Below, piece by piece: positions 27,588 through 37,127 of a stretch of 64,000 bases of DNA. The notes beneath the pieces are model-generated. The model had not been told where the DNA came from and made no database searches. It saw only the letters and a program-made list of their open reading frames with translations. How positions within the stretch are numbered: position 1 is the stretch's first letter; each line of letters opens with the position of its first letter. The translations under genes and the position numbers were made by a program. The stretch covers positions 310,001 through 374,000 of the forward strand of contig NZ_JAMXQS010000002.1 of assembly GCF_024053505.1 (NCBI RefSeq). The letters are read 5' to 3'. Source of the stretch: Mesorhizobium liriopis. GTDB lineage: Bacteria > Pseudomonadota > Alphaproteobacteria > Rhizobiales > Rhizobiaceae.

Positions 27588-29231
27588 ATGACCGATCGTT
27601 CAGCTTCTCCCCAGGCGCAGGTGGCAACAGCGGGCACCGGCGATAGCGGCGTTCATGCCGATCCCGCGCTTCATGACACCATCCTCATCATCGATTTCGG
27701 CTCCCAAGTGACGCAGCTGATCGCGCGGCGCGTGCGCGAGGCCGGCGTTTATTGCGAGATTCACCCCTTCCAGAGCGCGGAAGAGGCTTTCGCCCGGCTT
27801 CAGCCCAAAGGCGTGATCTTCTCGGGCGGCCCCGCTTCCGTCACGGCTGAGGGCAGCCCGCGCGCGCCGCAGGCCGTGTTCGATTCCGGCATTCCGATCC
27901 TTGGCATCTGCTATGGCCAGCAGACGCTCGCCCACCAGCTCGGCGGGTCGGTCGAGGGCGGGCATGCGGCCGAGTTCGGGCGCGCCGATGTCGAGATCAA
28001 GCAGAAGAGCCCGCTCTTCGACGGCATCTGGGAAGTCGGCAACCGCTATCCCGTCTGGATGAGCCACGGCGACCGCGTGACCAAGCTGCCCGAGGGCTTC
28101 GAGGTGATCGCCACATCCGAGAACGCGCCTTTCGCCATCGCAGCGCATGAAGGGCGTCGCTACTACACCACTATGTTCCACCCGGAAGTCGTGCACACGC
28201 CCGACGGCGCGAAGCTCCTGTCGAACTTCGTCCACAAGATCGTCGGCCTGAAATCCGACTGGACCATGTCCGCCTATCGCGCCGAGATGATCCGCAAGAT
28301 CCGCGAGCAGGTCGGCTCCGAGCGCGTGATCTGCGGTCTTTCTGGCGGCGTGGATTCTTCCGTCGCCGCCGTGCTGATCCATGAGGCCATCGGCGACCAG
28401 CTGACCTGCATCTATGTCGATCACGGCCTGATGCGCATGGGCGAGAGCGAGCAGGTGGTCGGCATGTTCCGCGACCACTACAACATCCCGCTCGTCCATG
28501 TGGACGCATCCGACCTGTTTCTGGGCCAACTCGAAGGCGTGTCCGACCCGGAAGCCAAGCGCAAGACGATCGGCCGCCTGTTCATCGAAGTGTTCGAAGC
28601 GGAAGCCGCCAAGATCGCCGCCGACGGCAAGGGCGCCCCGGCGTTCCTCGCGCAGGGCACGCTCTATCCGGACGTGATCGAGAGCGTGTCGTTCTCCGGC
28701 GGGCCTTCCGTCACCATCAAGAGCCATCACAATGTGGGCGGTCTGCCCGAGCGCATGAACATGAAGCTGGTGGAGCCGCTTCGTGAGCTGTTCAAGGACG
28801 AGGTCCGCGCGCTCGGCCGCGAGCTTGGCCTGCCCGACAGCTTCATCGGTCGTCACCCGTTCCCCGGCCCCGGCCTCGCCATCCGCTGCCCCGGCGGCGT
28901 GACCCGCGAAAAGCTCGACATCCTGCGTAAAGCCGACGCCATCTATCTCGACGAAATCCGCAAGGCCGGCCTCTACGACACGATCTGGCAGGCCTTCGCC
29001 GTTCTGCTGCCCGTGCAGACGGTGGGTGTCATGGGCGACTACCGCACCTACGATTTCGTCTGCGCCCTGCGCGCCGTCACGTCCGTCGATGGCATGACGG
29101 CGGATTTCTACCCCTACGACATGAACTTCCTCGGCCGCGCCGCCACCCGCATCATCAACGAAGTCCGCGGCATCAACCGCGTCGTCTACGACGTCACATC
29201 GAAGCCGCCCGGCACGATCGAGTGGGAGTGA
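27588..29231 (+). CDS. guaA: GMP synthase (glutamine-hydrolysing)
   Basis: A 547-residue enzyme that aminates XMP to GMP. The glutaminase domain has its nucleophile Cys108 in GICYGQQ and the His-Glu pair in MFHPEVVHT. The ATP-pyrophosphatase P-loop is [14 protein letters not shown], and the C-terminal dimerisation domain ends GTIEWE. An extra ~30 residues at the N-terminus precede the first strand ([15 protein letters not shown]). With guaB in the same window it completes GMP synthesis from IMP. It is convergent with the photolyase gene. Confidence 0.98.
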   Translation: MTDRSASPQAQVATAGTGDSGVHADPALHDTILIIDFGSQVTQLIARRVREAGVYCEIHPFQSAEEAFARLQPKGVIFSGGPASVTAEGSPRAPQAVFDSGIPILGICYGQQTLAHQLGGSVEGGHAAEFGRADVEIKQKSPLFDGIWEVGNRYPVWMSHGDRVTKLPEGFEVIATSENAPFAIAAHEGRRYYTTMFHPEVVHTPDGAKLLSNFVHKIVGLKSDWTMSAYRAEMIRKIREQVGSERVICGLSGGVDSSVAAVLIHEAIGDQLTCIYVDHGLMRMGESEQVVGMFRDHYNIPLVHVDASDLFLGQLEGVSDPEAKRKTIGRLFIEVFEAEAAKIAADGKGAPAFLAQGTLYPDVIESVSFSGGPSVTIKSHHNVGGLPERMNMKLVEPLRELFKDEVRALGRELGLPDSFIGRHPFPGPGLAIRCPGGVTREKLDILRKADAIYLDEIRKAGLYDTIWQAFAVLLPVQTVGVMGDYRTYDFVCALRAVTSVDGMTADFYPYDMNFLGRAATRIINEVRGINRVVYDVTSKPPGTIEWE

Positions 29232-29248
29232 TCTGAAATCTGTTCCGA

Positions 29249-29270
29249 GCCCGGTCGTCAAAAGCCGGGC
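29249..29270. terminator. Possible bidirectional hairpin between guaA and the photolyase gene
   Basis: GCCCGG at 29249-29254 pairs with CCGGGC at 29265-29270 around a 10-base loop in the 81-base space between two convergent genes. No clear T-run follows, so the call rests on position. Confidence 0.4.
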
Positions 29271-29312
29271 CTTGGGCGAGATGATGCCTGTGGCGTGGAG
29301 TCAAAGGCTCGG

Positions 29313-30704
29313 TCAGGCCTTTGCTTCCTCGCGGCAGAGGCGTTCGACGTCTCTCGTATAGGCGTTGAGGTCGAATTTCCGAAGCGAGTTCTCGCTCTGG
29401 TAGCGCACGGTGCCGAAGATCGGGCGACGGGCCCAGGGACGGTCGTGCAGACCGTAGACCCAGCCGACATTGGTAAAGGAATTGGGGTCGCGGCCATCGA
29501 GAAAAAAGCGGTTGTTGAGGCGTAGCGTACGCTCGAAACCGTCCTTTGGTGAGTTCGACCATTCGAGGACCTTCTTGCCCCAATACATGCGAAGATGATT
29601 GTGCATGAAGCCCGTTTCGCGCATTTCCTTCATGGCCGTGTTCCAGCCCGCATCATGCGTTTCGCCGTTGGCGAGTTGTTCATCGGTGTAAAGGTGCGGA
29701 CGCTCATCCTTAGCTTTCTCGGCCAGCGTGTCGCGTGCCCATTGGGGGATCGCGTGATCGTATGAATCGTAATGGGCCGTGAAGAAGACATGGTTCATGG
29801 CAAGCTCGCGACGCACCACGACTTCTTCCACGAAGGCTTGCTTGTCATCGTCGCTCGCTTTGGCCGCGCGTGCCGCGAGCACGATCTCGACGGGCGAGAT
29901 CTGCCCGAAATGCAGATAGGGGCTCATATGGGAGGCAGCCCCCGCTTCCGGTTTGCCGCGCGTGTCGCCGTAATGGGCGAACGGACCCGACAGAAAAGCC
30001 TTCAACCGCCGCCGCGCTTCCGTTTCCCCGCCCTTGAAGCGCTTGACCGGCGGCACCGAGCGGTCGAGCGTCATGGAGGCGAGCACGGCGTCGGGGTCGG
30101 AGATGTCGATGGTGCTTGAAAGGCCGAGCTTGTCCGCCGAGTGTTTCACGTGAACCACGCGAAGCGGGTTGAGAAAACCGTCCAGCTGCTTGTTGATCTT
30201 GGGGCGCAGCGTACGTGCGGCGAATTCATGGCGCGAGGAGGCGATTTCGAGCGGCACGACCACGTCGCCCTCGACCTGCACGATGCGCGTCTTCACCCTC
30301 TTGCCGATCTCCTCGTACCAGCCTTTCTGGATCGCGAGATAGCCACGGTCGAGAACGAGCAGGGCAGCCTGTTTCGCAAGATCGATGGCGATCTCGGCCG
30401 GCGAGCATTTGCGCATGACGAAGCCGATGCCGCGCGTCTTCAATCCATTCGCGGCATCGCTCAGTCCCTGCAAGAGAAAGGCGTAGTGCCGCGCATTGGC
30501 CTCGGGAAAACCGTTCGAGCCGTCGAGCAGGCCGAAACAGGCAACGACCGGCAGGCCGAGCCGGTTGGCTTCCCTGACCGCGAGTTCGAGTGCCGGGTTA
30601 AAGTGCGCCCGGTTGGCCTGCTGCAGGAGGTAGAGGACATAGCGGCCCTTCTCGTCGGGCGGCGCATCGTTGAGCACACGGATGCGCCCCGGCTCGACTG
30701 TCAT
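29313..30704 (-). CDS. Class II CPD photolyase
   Basis: A 463-residue FAD enzyme that repairs cyclobutane pyrimidine dimers with blue light. The class II pattern is clear: the alpha/beta domain starts VLYLLQQANRAHFNPALELA, and the FAD domain contains RRELAMNHVFFTAHYDSYDH, then ETGFMHNHLRMYWGKKVLEW and WVYGLHDRPWARRPIFG. Class II enzymes are most familiar from plants and animals but also occur in bacteria. ATG at 30704 overlaps the stop of the DUF2256 gene (ATGA-type), so the two are co-translated; an upstream extension of 46 codons overlaps DUF2256 and is rejected. Across the promoter region lies a LOV photoreceptor gene. Confidence 0.93.
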   Translation of the reverse strand: MTVEPGRIRVLNDAPPDEKGRYVLYLLQQANRAHFNPALELAVREANRLGLPVVACFGLLDGSNGFPEANARHYAFLLQGLSDAANGLKTRGIGFVMRKCSPAEIAIDLAKQAALLVLDRGYLAIQKGWYEEIGKRVKTRIVQVEGDVVVPLEIASSRHEFAARTLRPKINKQLDGFLNPLRVVHVKHSADKLGLSSTIDISDPDAVLASMTLDRSVPPVKRFKGGETEARRRLKAFLSGPFAHYGDTRGKPEAGAASHMSPYLHFGQISPVEIVLAARAAKASDDDKQAFVEEVVVRRELAMNHVFFTAHYDSYDHAIPQWARDTLAEKAKDERPHLYTDEQLANGETHDAGWNTAMKEMRETGFMHNHLRMYWGKKVLEWSNSPKDGFERTLRLNNRFFLDGRDPNSFTNVGWVYGLHDRPWARRPIFGTVRYQSENSLRKFDLNAYTRDVERLCREEAKA

Positions 30705-30892
30705 GCATGATCCTTGGACGAATGAGAGGTGCTGGTGTCGCGTCGAAGGCGGGCGGCTTCCGCGCGGCAGCGGTCGGAACAATAAAGGACCTCGTTCCAG
30801 TTCCGCGCCCACGCCTTGCGCCATGCCATAGGCCGGCCGCAATGGCGGCAGGGCTTGCTCGGCAGGTCGGATTTTGCGCGCATCTTCGGCAT
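30701..30892 (-). CDS. DUF2256 zinc-binding protein
   Basis: A 63-residue protein with two cysteine pairs, CRHCGRPMAWRKAWARNW and LYCSDRCR, which fits the DUF2256 family and should bind one zinc. The family is often encoded next to photolyase or cryptochrome genes, as here. Its function is unknown. It is the first gene of a two-gene operon, its stop overlapping the photolyase start. The 90 bases between this gene and the LOV gene must hold both promoters. Confidence 0.9.
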   Translation of the reverse strand: MPKMRAKSDLPSKPCRHCGRPMAWRKAWARNWNEVLYCSDRCRAEAARLRRDTSTSHSSKDHA

Positions 30893-30982
30893 TGCATGCG
30901 AACTATGGTGATCCTTCGCACGGACAAGATGGCCTCCTGTTCAGGGCCCGCCGACCGATCACGCTCTTGTCGATAGAGGCGT

Positions 30983-31621
30983 GTGGACATCCCCTGCGCG
31001 GGCGATATGTTAGCCAGCCGTGGCCGACAGCTCGGTCGTTTCCATTCCTCCGAGTTCGCCCGATTGCCCGATGTTCCTCCACATTTGACCGATTATCTTC
31101 GGTCCTCGCGCGTCGCCTTGGCGCTGGCCTCGCCGGAGCACGACAATGAGCTCCTGCTCGTCAATGACCGCTTCTGCGCACTGACGGGCTTTGTCAGCGA
31201 CGAGGTGATCGGGCGCAATTGCCGCTTCCTCCAGCGCGATGCCGACAACCCGGAAGCACGGGCGCGTATCCATCGCTTTCTGGAGGAAGAGCGCGATCCG
31301 AGCGTGCGCACCGAGATCGTCAACTTCCGCAAGGACGGCACGCCCTTCGTGAACCTGCTTTTCATGTCCAAGCTGAAGACCCGCAACGGCGCGCCCAGGA
31401 TGCTTTTCGCTTCGCAGTTCGATATCAGTCGCTCGCGGCCCGAAATGCTGGCCGACTATGACGAGAAGCTGGCGCAGACCCTGAGGAACATGGCGCCGAT
31501 CCTCTCGGAAAGCGGCATCATCATGGAAGGCTCGCTGATGACCATTGCCAACAGCGCGTCGACCATCGCGCAGGCCAAGCTTCTCTTGTCCACGCTCGAC
31601 GACACGGCCCCGCTTGCGTGA
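30983..31621 (+). CDS. Stand-alone LOV-domain photoreceptor
   Basis: A 212-residue protein with one PAS/LOV domain at about residues 38-148. The flavin-adduct motif is intact: GRNCRFLQRD, with Cys80 the residue that would bond FMN in blue light. The following FRKDGTPFVNLLFMSKL block also matches LOV domains, with the Asn that contacts the flavin. There is no kinase or DNA-binding domain. A C-terminal helical tail of ~55 residues (YDEKLAQTLRNMAPILSES and on) may be the output helix. The start is uncertain: GTG 30983 or ATG 31007 in frame. A CheB-CheR-HWE kinase gene follows 25 bases downstream, and a photolyase operon is divergent. This context supports light sensing. Confidence 0.88.
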   Translation: MDIPCAGDMLASRGRQLGRFHSSEFARLPDVPPHLTDYLRSSRVALALASPEHDNELLLVNDRFCALTGFVSDEVIGRNCRFLQRDADNPEARARIHRFLEEERDPSVRTEIVNFRKDGTPFVNLLFMSKLKTRNGAPRMLFASQFDISRSRPEMLADYDEKLAQTLRNMAPILSESGIIMEGSLMTIANSASTIAQAKLLLSTLDDTAPLA

Positions 31622-31646
31622 CGGCGCTGCACAGGGAACGGAAACC

Positions 31647-34600
31647 GTGAACCGGGCTGCCGTGCAGACCGGTCCGGTCGTCGTCGGCATCGGCGCCTCC
31701 GCCGGGGGGCTCGAAGCGCTGCGCGAGATGCTGGCTTCGGCCTCCACGCCCACCAATATGTGCTTCGTGATCGTCCAGCATCTCGATCCGAACCATGAAA
31801 GCATGCTGGCGCAGTTGCTCGACCGCCATACCGAACTCGACGTTCTGCAAAGCGTGGGCGGCGAGAAGATCGAGCCCGACAAGGTCTTCATCATTCCGCC
31901 CGGCCGCGGTCTCGTGATCCGGGATGGACTGCTGGAACTGACGGATTTCGCTCAGCCACGCGGCTTGCGCCGCCCGATCGACGACTTCTTCGTCTCGCTT
32001 GCACTCGACCAGCAGCAGAACGCGGCCTGTGTCATCCTTTCGGGAACGGGCGCGGATGGCACGACGGGCCTGCGCGCGGTCAAGGAAGGCGGCGGCATCT
32101 GCGTCGTGCAGGAGCCCAACACCGCGCGCTATGACGGCATGCCGCTTTCGGCGGTCGGCACGGGGCTGGTCGATTTCGTCAAGCCGCCCGTCGCGATCAT
32201 GGACTGTTTGCGCGCCTTCTTCAGCCGGCGGGGCCAGGACGCCCACGAGGAGGCAGAGGTCGTCGCCGACCATGTGGACGAGATGTGCCGCGTCCTGCGT
32301 AACGCAATCGGTCATGACTTTTCGGGCTACAAGCGCTCCACGCTGGTCCGGCGCGTCGAGCGGCGCATGCATGTGCTCGGCATCGACACCGGGCGCTCCT
32401 ATCTCAACCGCATCAGAACCGACGCAAGTGAGTGCGAGGCGCTCTTTCGCGATCTTTTGATCAACGTCACTCGCTTCTTCCGCGATCCCGATTTCTTCGA
32501 GGTCCTGCGCATCCGCGCCATCGAGCCGATCGTGCGCAACCGCAAGGATGACGAAGACATCCGTGTCTGGGTGCCGGGCTGTTCGAGCGGCGAGGAAGCC
32601 TACACCATCGCCATGCTGTTCGCGGAAGCCTGCCGCGAGGCCGAGCGCCCGTTCCACGTGCAGGTCTTTGCGACCGATATCGACGAGCAGATGCTGCAGG
32701 TGGCGCGCGACGGCAGCTACCCCGTCTCCATGCTGGGCGACATTCCCGAACCTTTGCGCGAGCGCTACACGGTTCCCCATGCCGACCGCTTTTCCGTCAG
32801 CGGCCAGATCCGCGACGCAGTCCGCTTTTCGAGCCACAGTGTGGTCAAGGACCCGCCTTTCTCGCAGCTCGACCTCATCTCATGCCGCAACCTCCTGATC
32901 TATTTCGACGACCGGCTGCAGCAGTCGGTGATGCCGATCTTCCACTATTCGCTGAAGCCCGGCGGTTTCCTGTTCCTGGGGCCGTCTGAAACCATCGGAC
33001 GCTTCGACAACTTCTTCCACCTGATCGACCAGCCCGCGCGCCTGTTCGAGCGCGCGCCCGGCGCCCCGCGCTATCCGATCGACCTGCCCGGCGGGCGCCG
33101 GGCCTCGCCGCCGCGCCGCGACAAGAACGAGGATGCCGGATTCAAGAACGCGCTGGCCGATGACACGGTCGCCGTGCGCAAGCTCGTGGACCGCTATCTG
33201 CCGCCGAGCATGGTGCTCGATGCCGATGGTGGGATAGTTGCGGCCTATGGGCGGCTGGGCCTTTATTTCGATTTTCCCGTCACCCGCGCGGGCGGCGTGA
33301 GCGCGATGAACCTCGCGCGGCCGGGGCTTCGCGATGTGATCGGCCCGCTCCTGCGCAAAGCGCGCGATGCCAGGAAGCGGGCGGTCGCACGCGATGTGGA
33401 GGTTGTCAGCGAGTTCGGCCGTCAGGCCGTGGACGTCTTCTGCGATCCGCTCGCGGACGGCACGGCACTCCTCGTCGTCTCGGGTGCGGCCGCCTTCCGG
33501 CGCATGGAAGAGGACGACAGCGTCGAACTCGAGGCTTCCGGCGACGGCGTGGAGGAGCTGGAAGAAGAACTTCGCCTGACCCGCCACCGTTTGCGCTCCG
33601 CCGTGGAAGAGCTCGAAACGGCGAACGAGGAGCTGCGCAGCTCCAATGAAGAAATGATGTCGATGAACGAGGAGCTTCAATCGACCAATGAGGAGCTGTC
33701 CACCGTCAATGACGAGCTGAAAGGCAAGGTGGACCAGCTGGGTGCGGCCAATTCGGATCTGCGCAACTTCTTCGAATCCACCAGTCTCGCGGTGATCGTG
33801 CTCGACGAGAAGCTCGCCGTGCGCTCCTACACGGAAGCGGCGCGCGCGGTGTTTCCGTTCCAGCCCGGCGACCGGGGGCGGCCGCTGGCGGATGTGGCGA
33901 GCCGGCTCGACGACCGCACCTATCTCGACGATGCGCGCGCGGTTCTGGCCGGCGAAACCGTGCCGCCGCGCCGCATCGGCGAGGGCAGGGAAGGGCGGAC
34001 CTACTCGCTGCGCACGCGCCCTTACCGCTTGGCGGGCGGCGAGATCGACGGCGTGACCTTGATCTTGTCGGACATCACCGACGAGCTTTCCATGGAACGT
34101 GCACTGGCCAGCGAGCGCGAACGCCTGAACCTCGCTGTCAAGGCAGGTCGCATCGGCGTGTGGGAGTACTTCCCCGATAGTGGTCGTGCCGTTCTGGACG
34201 AAACCGAGCAGGAACTGCTGGCTGCCGGGCCCGACACGCCTTTCGACGAGGTCATGGAACGTATCCTGCCCGAGGACCGGCAAACCGTGATCGACCGCAT
34301 CACGCAGGCCGTCGAAAACGGTTCGGATTTCGAGGCAAGCTTCCGCATTCGCATGCGCGACGGCGATATCCGATGGCTTAAAGGTTTGGGCCGCATGGTG
34401 CCCGGCAGCGAGCCGCGACGCATGGTCGGCGTATCGCTCGATGTCAGCGCGGAATATTCGCTCGCCGAAACGCGCGAGCTGATGATCCGCGAGATGAACC
34501 ACCGGGTGAAGAACCTGTTCGCCATCATCAGCGGCATGATCGGCGCCGGCGCACGGCAGCATTCGGATGTGGGCGACTTCGCGCGCGGCATGCGCGAGCG

Positions 34601-35054
34601 CATCGCAGCCCTGGGCCGTGCCCATTCGCTGGCCTCGCCTGCCGGCCACCAGGAAGCCATCGAACTGGGCGATGTGATCAGGGCGGCGATCGAGCCCTAT
34701 CGCGACCACGCCCGGATCGCCATTACTGGCCCTTCGGTCCATGTCGCGCGCGAAGCGCTGTCGCCGCTCGCCATGATCTTCCACGAATGGGCGACCAACG
34801 CGACCAAATATGGTGCGCTCGCGAGCCCGCCCGGCAGCCTCGATGTGTCATGGCAGCCACAGGGCGCGGGCATCGTCATCACATGGCGGGAATCCTTTGC
34901 CGGGCGCGGGAACCAACCGGGGCCTGCGGGGTTCGGAACCCGGCTCGTCGAGACGTCGACCCGGCAATTGCGCGCGTCGCTCGACCGCTCATTGGGAAGC
35001 ACGCATCTCGAAATGAAGCTGACGCTGTCCGAGGGGTTCGATGGCAATGGCTAA
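31647..35054 (+). CDS. CheB-CheR-PAS-HWE histidine kinase fusion
   Basis: A 1135-residue soluble multidomain sensor. A CheB-type methylesterase domain comes first, with Ser18 (GIGASAGG), His45 (VIVQHLDP) and Asp137 (SGTGADG). A CheR-type methyltransferase follows at about 200-455, with RFFRDPDFF and the SAM motif VWVPGCSSGEEAY at 308-319. A long coiled coil of EELxxxNEEL heptads spans about 632-700, then PAS domains at 705-815 and 825-940. The HWE kinase core has His952 (REMNHRVKNLFAII) and N-box HEWATNATKYGAL at 1046-1058. Start is GTG 31647 after AGGGAACGG. It lies between the LOV gene and a single-domain receiver, whose start overlaps its end. No chemoreceptors are nearby, so control of another process is likely. 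Confidence 0.93.
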   Translation: MNRAAVQTGPVVVGIGASAGGLEALREMLASASTPTNMCFVIVQHLDPNHESMLAQLLDRHTELDVLQSVGGEKIEPDKVFIIPPGRGLVIRDGLLELTDFAQPRGLRRPIDDFFVSLALDQQQNAACVILSGTGADGTTGLRAVKEGGGICVVQEPNTARYDGMPLSAVGTGLVDFVKPPVAIMDCLRAFFSRRGQDAHEEAEVVADHVDEMCRVLRNAIGHDFSGYKRSTLVRRVERRMHVLGIDTGRSYLNRIRTDASECEALFRDLLINVTRFFRDPDFFEVLRIRAIEPIVRNRKDDEDIRVWVPGCSSGEEAYTIAMLFAEACREAERPFHVQVFATDIDEQMLQVARDGSYPVSMLGDIPEPLRERYTVPHADRFSVSGQIRDAVRFSSHSVVKDPPFSQLDLISCRNLLIYFDDRLQQSVMPIFHYSLKPGGFLFLGPSETIGRFDNFFHLIDQPARLFERAPGAPRYPIDLPGGRRASPPRRDKNEDAGFKNALADDTVAVRKLVDRYLPPSMVLDADGGIVAAYGRLGLYFDFPVTRAGGVSAMNLARPGLRDVIGPLLRKARDARKRAVARDVEVVSEFGRQAVDVFCDPLADGTALLVVSGAAAFRRMEEDDSVELEASGDGVEELEEELRLTRHRLRSAVEELETANEELRSSNEEMMSMNEELQSTNEELSTVNDELKGKVDQLGAANSDLRNFFESTSLAVIVLDEKLAVRSYTEAARAVFPFQPGDRGRPLADVASRLDDRTYLDDARAVLAGETVPPRRIGEGREGRTYSLRTRPYRLAGGEIDGVTLILSDITDELSMERALASERERLNLAVKAGRIGVWEYFPDSGRAVLDETEQELLAAGPDTPFDEVMERILPEDRQTVIDRITQAVENGSDFEASFRIRMRDGDIRWLKGLGRMVPGSEPRRMVGVSLDVSAEYSLAETRELMIREMNHRVKNLFAIISGMIGAGARQHSDVGDFARGMRERIAALGRAHSLASPAGHQEAIELGDVIRAAIEPYRDHARIAITGPSVHVAREALSPLAMIFHEWATNATKYGALASPPGSLDVSWQPQGAGIVITWRESFAGRGNQPGPAGFGTRLVETSTRQLRASLDRSLGSTHLEMKLTLSEGFDGNG

Positions 35055-35442
35055 AAGCGTGCTGATCGTCGAAGACGAGTTGTTCGTCGCGATGGACATC
35101 CAGGACATGCTGGAAGCGGCCGGCTTCGAGACGATCGGGCCTTGCGACACCGTGACCGAAGCGCTCGCGACCATCGAGGTCGCTTTGCCAGATTGCGCCG
35201 TTCTCGATGTGAAGCTGCGCGACGGCGAAGTGTTCGCCGTGGCCGACCGCCTCGATGCGCTCGGCGTTCCGATCATCTTTCATTCCGGCCATGCGGATGG
35301 CCGCGCCCTGACCGAACGCTATGAAGGCGCGCGCTTCTTTTCGAAGCCCTGCGCCCCGTCCGTTCTCGAACGCGCCGTGATACAGGCGGCAACGACCTTC
35401 CATCCCGTCGAACAGCCTTTGGTTCAGGTGTCGGAAACCTGA
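35041..35442 (+). CDS. Single-domain response regulator
   Basis: A 133-residue receiver without output domain. Acidic pair E11-D12 (IVEDEL), phospho-acceptor D56 (AVLDVKLRDG), conserved Lys102 (FFSKPC). It overlaps the end of the large HWE kinase gene by 14 bases, so they are translationally coupled and form a kinase-receiver pair. The sequence type (LFVAMDIQDMLEAAGFE) is the one usually found beside HWE/HisKA_2 kinases in rhizobia. An in-frame ATG two codons later is also possible. A 230-base gap with no gene follows before glcD. Confidence 0.92.
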   Translation: MAMAKSVLIVEDELFVAMDIQDMLEAAGFETIGPCDTVTEALATIEVALPDCAVLDVKLRDGEVFAVADRLDALGVPIIFHSGHADGRALTERYEGARFFSKPCAPSVLERAVIQAATTFHPVEQPLVQVSET

Positions 35443-35672
35443 GCTTTCGCTCAAGGGTGCCAGCTCGCTAGCAAGGTGCGGCGCATTGCCGACTGGCAGG
35501 ATGGCGGCTCGGCTGTGAGACTGTGATCCGCGTCGTGTGCCGCCTGGGCGGCGCATCGGCTATGCGTTTGTCTTGAAAGCCTTGGTTCGCCCGATATCCC
35601 CCACGTTCTTTGCGATCATGAACGGGCGGTGTAGTTGGTCAGCTTCGGTGCGTGGGAGGCTTGGGAGGGCCG

Positions 35673-37127
35673 ATGTCGCAAGCGATTGCATTCCTGCCGC
35701 CACGGGCCGCGGTGCTTTCGCGCCGTGCGGCGATCATCGCCGATTTGAGCGATCTCCTGCCCGCCGAATGCCTGGTGCATGACCCGCGCGAACTGGTCCC
35801 GTTCGAAACGGATGCCTTCGTCTCCTATCGCCGTTTGCCGCTCGCCGTCGCGCTTCCCAACAACACGGCCGAGGTTTCGGCGGTGCTTCGATATTGCCAC
35901 CGCCACGGCATACCGGTGGTGCCGCGCGGGGCGGGGACATCGCTGTCGGGTGGCGCCATTCCCCAGGAAGACGCGGTGGTGATCGGCCTCTCACGCATGG
36001 CGCGCGTTCTTGAGATCGACACGGCCAACCGCACGGCGACCGTGCAGGCAGGCGTCACCAATCTCGCCATCTCGGAGCGGGCGGGCGCGGAAGGCTTCTT
36101 CTATGCGCCCGATCCCTCTTCGCAGCTCGCCTGCACCATCGGCGGCAATATCGGCATGAATTCGGGCGGCGCGCACTGCCTCAAATATGGGGTCACCACC
36201 AACAACCTGCTGGGCGTCAAGCTGGTGCTTGTGGATGGCACCGTGGTGGAACTCGGCGGCAAGCATCTCGATGCCGGCGGCTACGATCTGCTCGGCCTCG
36301 TCTGCGGCTCGGAAGGGCAGCTGGGCATCGTCTCCGAAGCCACCGTGCGGCTGATCGCCAAGCCCGAAGGCGCGCAACCGGTGCTGTTCGGGTTCGACAC
36401 ATCGGAAGAAGCGGGGGCCTGCGTGGCCGATATCATCGCATCGGGCATCATCCCGGTCGCCATCGAGTTCATGGACAAGCCCGCCATCGAAATCTGCGAA
36501 GCCTTTGCCAAGGCCGGCTATCCGCTCGATGTCGGCGCGTTGCTGATCGTCGAGGTCGAGGGCTCGGAACCCGAGATGGAGGCGATGCTCAAAAGCATTG
36601 TGGCGATTGCACGAAAGCACGGCGTGAAGACCGTGCGCGAATGTCAGTCGGCCACCGAGGCAGCGCTGATCTGGAAAGGCCGCAAATCGGCTTTCGGGGC
36701 CACGGGGCGCATCGCCGATTATATCTGCATGGATGGCACGGTGCCGCTTGGGCAACTGTCTTACGTGCTGAAGCGGACAGGCGAGATCGTGGCGGGCTTC
36801 GGCCTGCGGGTGGCCAATGTCTTCCATGCGGGCGATGGCAACATGCATCCGCTGATCCTGTTCAACGCCAACGACCCTGACGAGGCGCGCAAGGCCGAGG
36901 AGGCGGGCAACGAAATCCTGAAGCTCTGCGTCGATGCGGGCGGCTGCCTGACGGGCGAGCATGGGGTCGGCATCGAAAAGCGCGACCTGATGCGTCATCA
37001 ATATACGGATGCCGAACTGCGCCAGCAGATGCGGGTGCGCGAAGCGTTCGACGCGGACTGGCTGCTCAACCCGTCCAAGGTCTTTCCGCTGGAAGGCCAG
37101 CCCATGCGGGACACAACCGCGGCATGA
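35673..37127 (+). CDS. glcD: Glycolate oxidase FAD subunit GlcD
   Basis: A 484-residue FAD-linked subunit of glycolate dehydrogenase, which oxidises glycolate (or D-lactate) to glyoxylate. The FAD-binding motif is RGAGTSLSGGAIPQEDAVVI, followed by GGNIGMNSGG. The C-terminal FAD-oxidase domain ends with the typical HGVGIEKRDLM. ATG at 35673 has GGGAGGG upstream. The next gene glcE overlaps its stop by four bases. With glcE and glcF it makes the membrane-associated three-subunit enzyme. Confidence 0.95.
   Translation: MSQAIAFLPPRAAVLSRRAAIIADLSDLLPAECLVHDPRELVPFETDAFVSYRRLPLAVALPNNTAEVSAVLRYCHRHGIPVVPRGAGTSLSGGAIPQEDAVVIGLSRMARVLEIDTANRTATVQAGVTNLAISERAGAEGFFYAPDPSSQLACTIGGNIGMNSGGAHCLKYGVTTNNLLGVKLVLVDGTVVELGGKHLDAGGYDLLGLVCGSEGQLGIVSEATVRLIAKPEGAQPVLFGFDTSEEAGACVADIIASGIIPVAIEFMDKPAIEICEAFAKAGYPLDVGALLIVEVEGSEPEMEAMLKSIVAIARKHGVKTVRECQSATEAALIWKGRKSAFGATGRIADYICMDGTVPLGQLSYVLKRTGEIVAGFGLRVANVFHAGDGNMHPLILFNANDPDEARKAEEAGNEILKLCVDAGGCLTGEHGVGIEKRDLMRHQYTDAELRQQMRVREAFDADWLLNPSKVFPLEGQPMRDTTAA

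Noticed and set aside
27600-29261. A 553-codon open frame antisense to guaA.
   Set aside because: Same codon-bias effect; guaA is certain and the antisense protein has no motif.
32880-34784. A 634-codon open frame antisense to the CheB-CheR-HWE kinase gene.
   Set aside because: No domain pattern, no ribosome site, entirely within a certain gene on the other strand.
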